64,000 nucleotides of DNA from an uncultured Oscillospiraceae bacterium (GTDB lineage: Bacteria; Bacillota; Clostridia; Oscillospirales; Acutalibacteraceae). The stretch spans positions 1 to 64,000 of the forward strand of contig URKX01000010.1 of assembly GCA_900548545.1 (NCBI GenBank), read 5' to 3'. The notes beneath the pieces were generated by a model that did not search any database, was not told the DNA's origin, and saw only the letters and a list, made by a program, of their open reading frames with translations. The position numbers were made by a program, and so were the translations under genes. Below, in pieces: positions 59,707-64,000 of this stretch; position 1 is the first letter of the stretch, and each line of letters begins with the position of its first letter.

Positions 59707-60304
59707 CGTGAAGCTCCCCCTTCTCCATAAACTCTTCAAAAGCCTGCCGGCCATACAAGGTGTTGAGGGCTTGCAGCAGCCCGCCCGCTGACAGCCGCTC
59801 CGGCAGCCCTAGGCAGCGCTGCAGCTCTTTCCGCCGGGCGGCGCTGCCCTCCCCGCCGGAAAGCCCCCACCGGTACAGGTCCGCCTTGGTCAGGGGCTCC
59901 CCCTGGGGAGCCGGCTGGGGACCGTCCTCCACCGTGGCCCCTGCCCGCTCCAGGGCCTGACGCAGCACAGAAAGCTCCATGCCCTCCACCCCCAGTTTCC
60001 CCTCCTTGGAGGGGGCCGCCTTTCGCCGCTCTTTCCCCAGGATGTCGGGGATATAGGCGTGCTTGATCTGCTGGGGCGGGATGGAGGAGGAAAGCCTGCC
60101 GCGGATCAAAAACCCTGCGCCGTCGCTGTCTGTCAAGACGATAAGCCCCCGTTTTGCCGCCAGCTCCCGCAGGTAGCGGACCTTCTCCCGGTCTTTGAAA
60201 ATGCCGAAGCCGTTTGTTTCTATAATAACACCATCCACCAGAGAAGAAAGCTTGATTTTGTCGTACTTCCCCTCCACCACGATGGCCTCTTTCACCCGGA
60301 TCAT
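59666..60304 (-). CDS. rnmV: Ribonuclease M5
   Basis: Matures the 5S rRNA precursor. The 212-aa protein has an N-terminal TOPRIM domain with AIVVEGKYDKIKL (catalytic Glu), VLTDSDGAGFLIR (DxD) and KHAYIP, then a C-terminal RNA-binding region (LTKADLYRWGLSGG). Slightly longer than the usual ~185, due to a Gly/Ser/Pro tail. ATG 60304 has ACGGAGGC and overlaps the holA stop (ATGA). Confidence 0.94.
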   Translation of the reverse strand: MIRVKEAIVVEGKYDKIKLSSLVDGVIIETNGFGIFKDREKVRYLRELAAKRGLIVLTDSDGAGFLIRGRLSSSIPPQQIKHAYIPDILGKERRKAAPSKEGKLGVEGMELSVLRQALERAGATVEDGPQPAPQGEPLTKADLYRWGLSGGEGSAARRKELQRCLGLPERLSAGGLLQALNTLYGRQAFEEFMEKGELHDGSGEGSPAQGPV

Positions 60305-61356
60305 GCCTTGCCTCCGTGGGCGGCCAGCAGCAGCTTGGCGATCAGTTCGTCCAACAGGATGCGGGCATCCAGCCGGGAACCCTTCAGGGCCAGGTCCGCC
60401 TCCAGCAGCAAGTGGAGGCTCTCCCGCAGCACCTGCAGCGACACCCCCCGGGCGTTCTGTTGGGCCTTTTTCAGGCGGAAGTCCTTCCCCTTGTAGTCGC
60501 CGTACTGGGCGGCCTCCCCGTAGGAACCGCCGTGCTCCAGGGCAGCCCGCACCCGCACCATATCCAGGTAGGAGGTGGCTAGGGCACCCACAATGGCAAC
60601 CGGCTCCTCCCGCTGGTAAAAGAGGGTGTCCAGCAAGGTGTAGGCCTTTTCATAGCTGCCCCCCACCAAAGCCCCCGCCAGCAGGAACACGGTGGTTTCC
60701 ATGGACTTGGGCACCAGTTCCTCCACCATGCCCCCGGTGATCTCCGGGGTCCCCTGGCCCAGGGCGTAGGCACAGAGCTTTTCCAGCTCGTTTTGCAGGG
60801 CGGTCAGATCCATCCCCGCGTACTCCAGCAGCTTCTGCCCCACCGGACGGGACAGCCCACAGCCCGCCTTTTCCGCCTCCCGGGAGAGGAACCGCAGCAG
60901 TTCCGTCTGGCTTCTCCGGCCGCAAAGGGCCACGGTGCCGCGCTCCTGGGCCTGCTTTAAAAACTTTTTCCACTTGGACGAGCGCTTCTCGTCAAAATCC
61001 AGGGTGGGGTACCAGAACACCAGGGTGGTGGTTTCCGGGGAAAGCTCCCACAGCTCGTAGAGCTTTTCCAGCTCCTGGGCAGACTTGGATTCCACATCGA
61101 AATCCGCCACGGAAACGCACTTGCGCTGGGCAAAAAAGGGCAACGCCTGGGCCGCGTCGCCGATGCTGTCCAAAGAGGACTCGTTGGTGAAGGGCTGGTC
61201 GTTGAACTCGGGGAAGGCATCCCCGGCGGCCCGCTGGATCAGCTGCCGGGCCAGGCGCTTGACCATGTATTTTTCCTCCCCGGCCACCACAAACAGGCCA
61301 GACAGCTCCCCGGCAGCCATCTGCTTCTTCAGGCCGGTATCGTCCAACACAGCCAT
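60301..61356 (-). CDS. holA: DNA polymerase III delta subunit
   Basis: Clamp-loader subunit that opens the beta clamp. The 351-aa protein reads GLFVVAGEEKYMVKRLARQL (start of the AAA-like domain), then FNDQPFTNESSLDSIGDAAQ, LVFWYPTLDFDEKRSSKWKK, GMDLTALQNELEKLCAY and the C-terminal collar region ending in LLLDELIAKLLL, as in Gram-positive HolA. ATG 61356 follows AAAGGAGGG. It comes 16 bp after comEC, the usual comEC-holA neighbourhood in Bacillota. Confidence 0.95.
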   Translation of the reverse strand: MAVLDDTGLKKQMAAGELSGLFVVAGEEKYMVKRLARQLIQRAAGDAFPEFNDQPFTNESSLDSIGDAAQALPFFAQRKCVSVADFDVESKSAQELEKLYELWELSPETTTLVFWYPTLDFDEKRSSKWKKFLKQAQERGTVALCGRRSQTELLRFLSREAEKAGCGLSRPVGQKLLEYAGMDLTALQNELEKLCAYALGQGTPEITGGMVEELVPKSMETTVFLLAGALVGGSYEKAYTLLDTLFYQREEPVAIVGALATSYLDMVRVRAALEHGGSYGEAAQYGDYKGKDFRLKKAQQNARGVSLQVLRESLHLLLEADLALKGSRLDARILLDELIAKLLLAAHGGKA

Positions 61357-61372
61357 GGCGTTCCCTCCTTTC

Positions 61373-63634
61373 TCACCCTTCCCGCCGGGCGGCGATCTCC
61401 CCGGAAGGGGCAATCTCCACCGCCAAGCAGCCTTCTTCCACCGGTACCACCAGCCCGGAAGGCCAAAGGGCATTTTCTTCTATTATAGCATCGGTCTGCC
61501 AAACAGACAACGAGGAATTTACCCGGCTCTCCCCTTGGTTGGTGAAGAGCAGCTGGCAGTCCTGGGAGCGTGCCGGTTCCCATTCCACCACCACGTCCAC
61601 CCCATGGACCGTCAACCGCAGCCCCTCCCACCGGGGCAGGACCTCCACCGTTACGCCCTCCAGGGCTTCAAAGCGTTCACCGCCGGAGAGGAACGCCGGC
61701 TCCTCCCCGTTCAAAGCCACCTCCAGGTCCCGGCCCACCAAAGCGTCCTCGGGCAGGATCAGCTGCCCGCCGTAATTTTCCAGCACCTGGACGGCGGCCT
61801 CCCGGGCGTCGGAAGTGGACACCGGCATACACACCGTTTCCACCTGGGTCACGTTGTGCCGCCGCAGAATTTCCGTCACCGCGCTGGTGCGGTACCCGCC
61901 CAAAGAGAGCACCGCCGCTTTGCCATCCATCACCAGCACCACGCAGGAATCTCCCCCAGACTCCGGCGCCGCAAACACGGCCTTCCCCCGGTCCAGCCAC
62001 AGCTGGAACACGCCGCCAAAGACTGTCAAAACCACCATGCATCCCGCCAGCACCCGCCGAAGAGGCCGGTCTTTCCCGGAAAAGCTGGCCACAATCAGCA
62101 ACAGCATCAGGCCCACCACCACAACCAACAAAACGGTGCTGGAAAGGGGCAGGAACGTGCCCTTCCACTGGGAAAGCACCTCCGCCAGCCACAGGAGCAA
62201 CCGGGCCACCCAAGCCGCGCCCCACAGGAAGGGGGCCGCCAAGGGCGCCGTGGCGGGAAGCAGCGTCAAAAAGGAGCCGAAAAAGGCCAAGTACAGCAGG
62301 GCGGTGCCAGGGGCAACCATGAGGAAGTTGGCCAAGGGCAGCAGCAAGGGGAACCCTCCAAACACCGCCAGCTGTACGGGGAACGTCCCCAACAGTGCTG
62401 CGGCCGTGGCAGCCAGGGACTCTGCCGGGAAGCGCCACAGTTTGGCAAAGCGGCCCTTCACACGGTCCAGCAACAAGGTGGCCAAAGGCTGGTACAACAG
62501 CACAATGCCCAAGGTGGCGGTGACGGACAGGGCAAAGCCCAGATCCCCGCCGGCAAAGGGGTTGAACAGGCACACCACCAGCACCGCCAGACCCAGGGAG
62601 TTCAAACTGTCGGCGCGGCGCCCAAAGGAGTCCGCCAAAAGCAGCACGCCGTACATGGCAGCGCCCCGGGTGGCGGAGGGCTGGAATCCGGAGAGGGACA
62701 AAAACAGCAGCAGTGCCAGGCCGGTGAGAAGGTTCCCCACCGCCTTGCGGACAGGCAGCCGCTTTAAAAGCAGGTGGAGGAACGCCGCCAACACCGCCAT
62801 GTGCATTCCCGAAACCACCAGGATGTGGGACACTCCCAGTCCCCGGAAATTGGCGTTGTCCTCCTGGGAGATGCCGCTGCCGTCCCCCAGCACCATGGCC
62901 CGGAGGAACCCTGCCTCCCGCCGGGGCAGCAGGCGGTCCAGTTCCCGGCTCACCTGGCGCCGCAGCTGGACCAAGATCTCCCCCGGGGACAGGGTGGGAT
63001 TCTCTTCCACCACGATGCCCTCATATTGGGACAGGTATCCCCCGGCCTGGTAGCCGTCGGCCAGGCGGGTGTTCAACGTGGAGTACAGCCCGCCGCCCTG
63101 GTCAAAAGTGGTAAAGGTCACATCGCACTCCACCCAGTCGTAGGGCTGGGCAGCCAGGGGCATGGTGGCGGAAAGCCGCAGGGTAAAGGGTTCCACCGGG
63201 GCAAGCGCTCCCTCTTCCCCCAAGGCCGTCACCTTGAGTTTGTAGTAATACCGGTGATACTGCTCCTCTGGGTAGTCCAACGTCTGGGCCCGGATGGTGA
63301 GCTTTACCCCTTCCAATTTCTGGAGGGGCGCAGCTTGCTGCCAGGCCAGGAAGCACGTCCCGCACAAAAGCCCGGCTACAGCAGCCGCGGCTGCCGCCCA
63401 AAACAGCCCCCGGAAAACAGAAAGAGCCTTCGGGGGCTCCCCCGAAAGCTCTTTTTGGACAAAATACTCCTTCCGCCCCCAGACAAACCCCAGGACTCCC
63501 CGGCACAGAGCAATCCCGCAAGCCAGGCCAAGGCACAGCAAACAGAGGACCCAGGCATTTCCAGGTCCCAAAGCCGTGCACAGCACCAAGGCTGCATAAC
63601 CGGAAAACCCCAGCAGGGCGAAAGGCCGAATCAC
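61373..63634 (-). CDS. comEC: ComEC/Rec2-type DNA uptake channel protein with degenerate C-terminal domain
   Basis: A 753-aa membrane protein expected to pass single-stranded DNA during transformation. Order: N-terminal helices and DUF4131/OB-like region (about 1-200), Competence domain with GLGVSHILVVSGMHMAVLAA (about 267-286) and ~8 helices, then a ~180-residue soluble C-terminal part (from about 570). The usual metallo-beta-lactamase HxHxDH motif is absent; the matching region reads TVCMPVSTSDAREAA, with no His. Start GTG 63634 lies 3 bp after the phosphoribosyltransferase stop, without a clear ribosome site, so coupling is likely. No comEA in view. Confidence 0.9.
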   Translation of the reverse strand: MIRPFALLGFSGYAALVLCTALGPGNAWVLCLLCLGLACGIALCRGVLGFVWGRKEYFVQKELSGEPPKALSVFRGLFWAAAAAAVAGLLCGTCFLAWQQAAPLQKLEGVKLTIRAQTLDYPEEQYHRYYYKLKVTALGEEGALAPVEPFTLRLSATMPLAAQPYDWVECDVTFTTFDQGGGLYSTLNTRLADGYQAGGYLSQYEGIVVEENPTLSPGEILVQLRRQVSRELDRLLPRREAGFLRAMVLGDGSGISQEDNANFRGLGVSHILVVSGMHMAVLAAFLHLLLKRLPVRKAVGNLLTGLALLLFLSLSGFQPSATRGAAMYGVLLLADSFGRRADSLNSLGLAVLVVCLFNPFAGGDLGFALSVTATLGIVLLYQPLATLLLDRVKGRFAKLWRFPAESLAATAAALLGTFPVQLAVFGGFPLLLPLANFLMVAPGTALLYLAFFGSFLTLLPATAPLAAPFLWGAAWVARLLLWLAEVLSQWKGTFLPLSSTVLLVVVVGLMLLLIVASFSGKDRPLRRVLAGCMVVLTVFGGVFQLWLDRGKAVFAAPESGGDSCVVLVMDGKAAVLSLGGYRTSAVTEILRRHNVTQVETVCMPVSTSDAREAAVQVLENYGGQLILPEDALVGRDLEVALNGEEPAFLSGGERFEALEGVTVEVLPRWEGLRLTVHGVDVVVEWEPARSQDCQLLFTNQGESRVNSSLSVWQTDAIIEENALWPSGLVVPVEEGCLAVEIAPSGEIAARREG

Positions 63635-63637
63635 CGC

Positions 63638-64000
63638 TTACTTGAAGAATAAGGGCAGGGGCTCCAGGTAGATGATGTCCGTGCGGTCCTTGGCATCGCC
63701 TTCCGCCAGGACGCAGGCCTTGCCCACTACCTTGCCGCCGATGGTGTGGAGCAGTTCCTCCATAGCCGCCAAAGACTCGCCGGTGGAGATCACGTCGTCC
63801 ACAATCAGGATGCGCTTGCCCTTCAGGTTTTCGCAATCGGCCTTGGACAAGTACAGCTTCTGCACGTGGTCCGTGGTGATAGACTTCACCTCCACGTGGA
63901 TGGGGTCCTCCATATAGGCTTTCACGCCTTTCCGGGCCACCACGTAGTTCCGGCAGCCAATGCGGGCCATCTCGTAGGCCAGGGGGATGCCCTTGCTCTC
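63638..64000 (-). CDS. Phosphoribosyltransferase (adenine/xanthine PRT-like), N-terminus outside window
   Basis: A type I PRT, cut by the right edge. The visible 120 residues show GCRNYVVARKGVKAYMEDPI (flexible loop region), the PRPP-binding ILIVDDVISTGESL and a C-terminal ACVLAEGD strand. DVISTGES is characteristic of adenine/xanthine-type PRTs (Apt, Xpt) rather than PyrE. Because the frame stays open to the edge (ESKGIPLAYE before Met), the internal Met near 63970 is not the start. Purine salvage is the likely role. Confidence 0.85.
   Translation of the reverse strand, partial: ESKGIPLAYEMARIGCRNYVVARKGVKAYMEDPIHVEVKSITTDHVQKLYLSKADCENLKGKRILIVDDVISTGESLAAMEELLHTIGGKVVGKACVLAEGDAKDRTDIIYLEPLPLFFK

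Overview
The window looks like chromosome of a GC-rich, spore-forming member of the Clostridia (Bacillota), most likely the Oscillospirales/Ruminococcaceae side. The support is spoVAC-spoVAD, RNase M5, an arginine-phosphatase-type YwlE, a DUF4364 regulator, YesM/YesN-type two-component proteins, CUT1 sugar uptake genes and many consensus sigma-A promoters with 17-bp spacers. Genus cannot be decided from this sequence. No rRNA, CRISPR array or intact mobile element is visible; one tRNA-Lys gene is present.

Layout. 1-3.2 kb: minus-strand cell-wall polymer genes (priming sugar transferase, TagA-type ManNAc transferase, UDP-GlcNAc 2-epimerase running off the left edge). 3.3-8.2 kb: ferredoxin-containing aldo/keto reductase, two membrane proteins, DegV and a small XRE regulator with a clear autoregulatory promoter. 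8.3-12.9 kb (plus): DUF4364 regulator, a membrane-anchored dockerin-type protein and a GH36 alpha-galactosidase. 12.9-16.7 kb: tRNA-Lys, an SPFH protein with a translationally coupled micro-ORF, a decayed integrase/helicase scar and an AI-2E-family exporter. 16.9-27.9 kb: rubrerythrin, then a long minus-strand housekeeping stretch (ilvBN, tsaD, rimI, ywlE, rlmA, polA, dus, HD hydrolase).

28-40.8 kb: a YfhO/CsbB-type pair for envelope glycosylation, fructokinase, a ricin-lectin protein with a histone-H1-like repeat tail, a P-type ATPase, pyrE, a phosphohexomutase and spoVAC-spoVAD. 40.9-57.2 kb is the main accessory locus: five carbohydrate-esterase-type or alpha/beta hydrolases, a YesM/YesN two-component system, and a CUT1 ABC importer (binding protein, two permeases, YesL-like protein, dedicated ATPase). 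There is no glycoside hydrolase inside it, which suggests uptake and de-esterification of acylated oligosaccharides. Repeated boxes upstream of the binding-protein gene and upstream of the permeases are candidate YesN targets. 57.3-64 kb: SIS isomerase, CBS protein, acetyltransferase, a coiled-coil protein, rnmV, holA, comEC and a phosphoribosyltransferase cut by the right edge.

Most notable non-coding signals: a ~103-bp structured repeat (two tandem units at 26.9 kb, one at 7.4 kb) whose units start with an extended -10 motif; a 15-bp sequence shared by the promoters of yfhO and of the small gene before pyrE; paired palindromes around the XRE promoter; and the YesN-type boxes.
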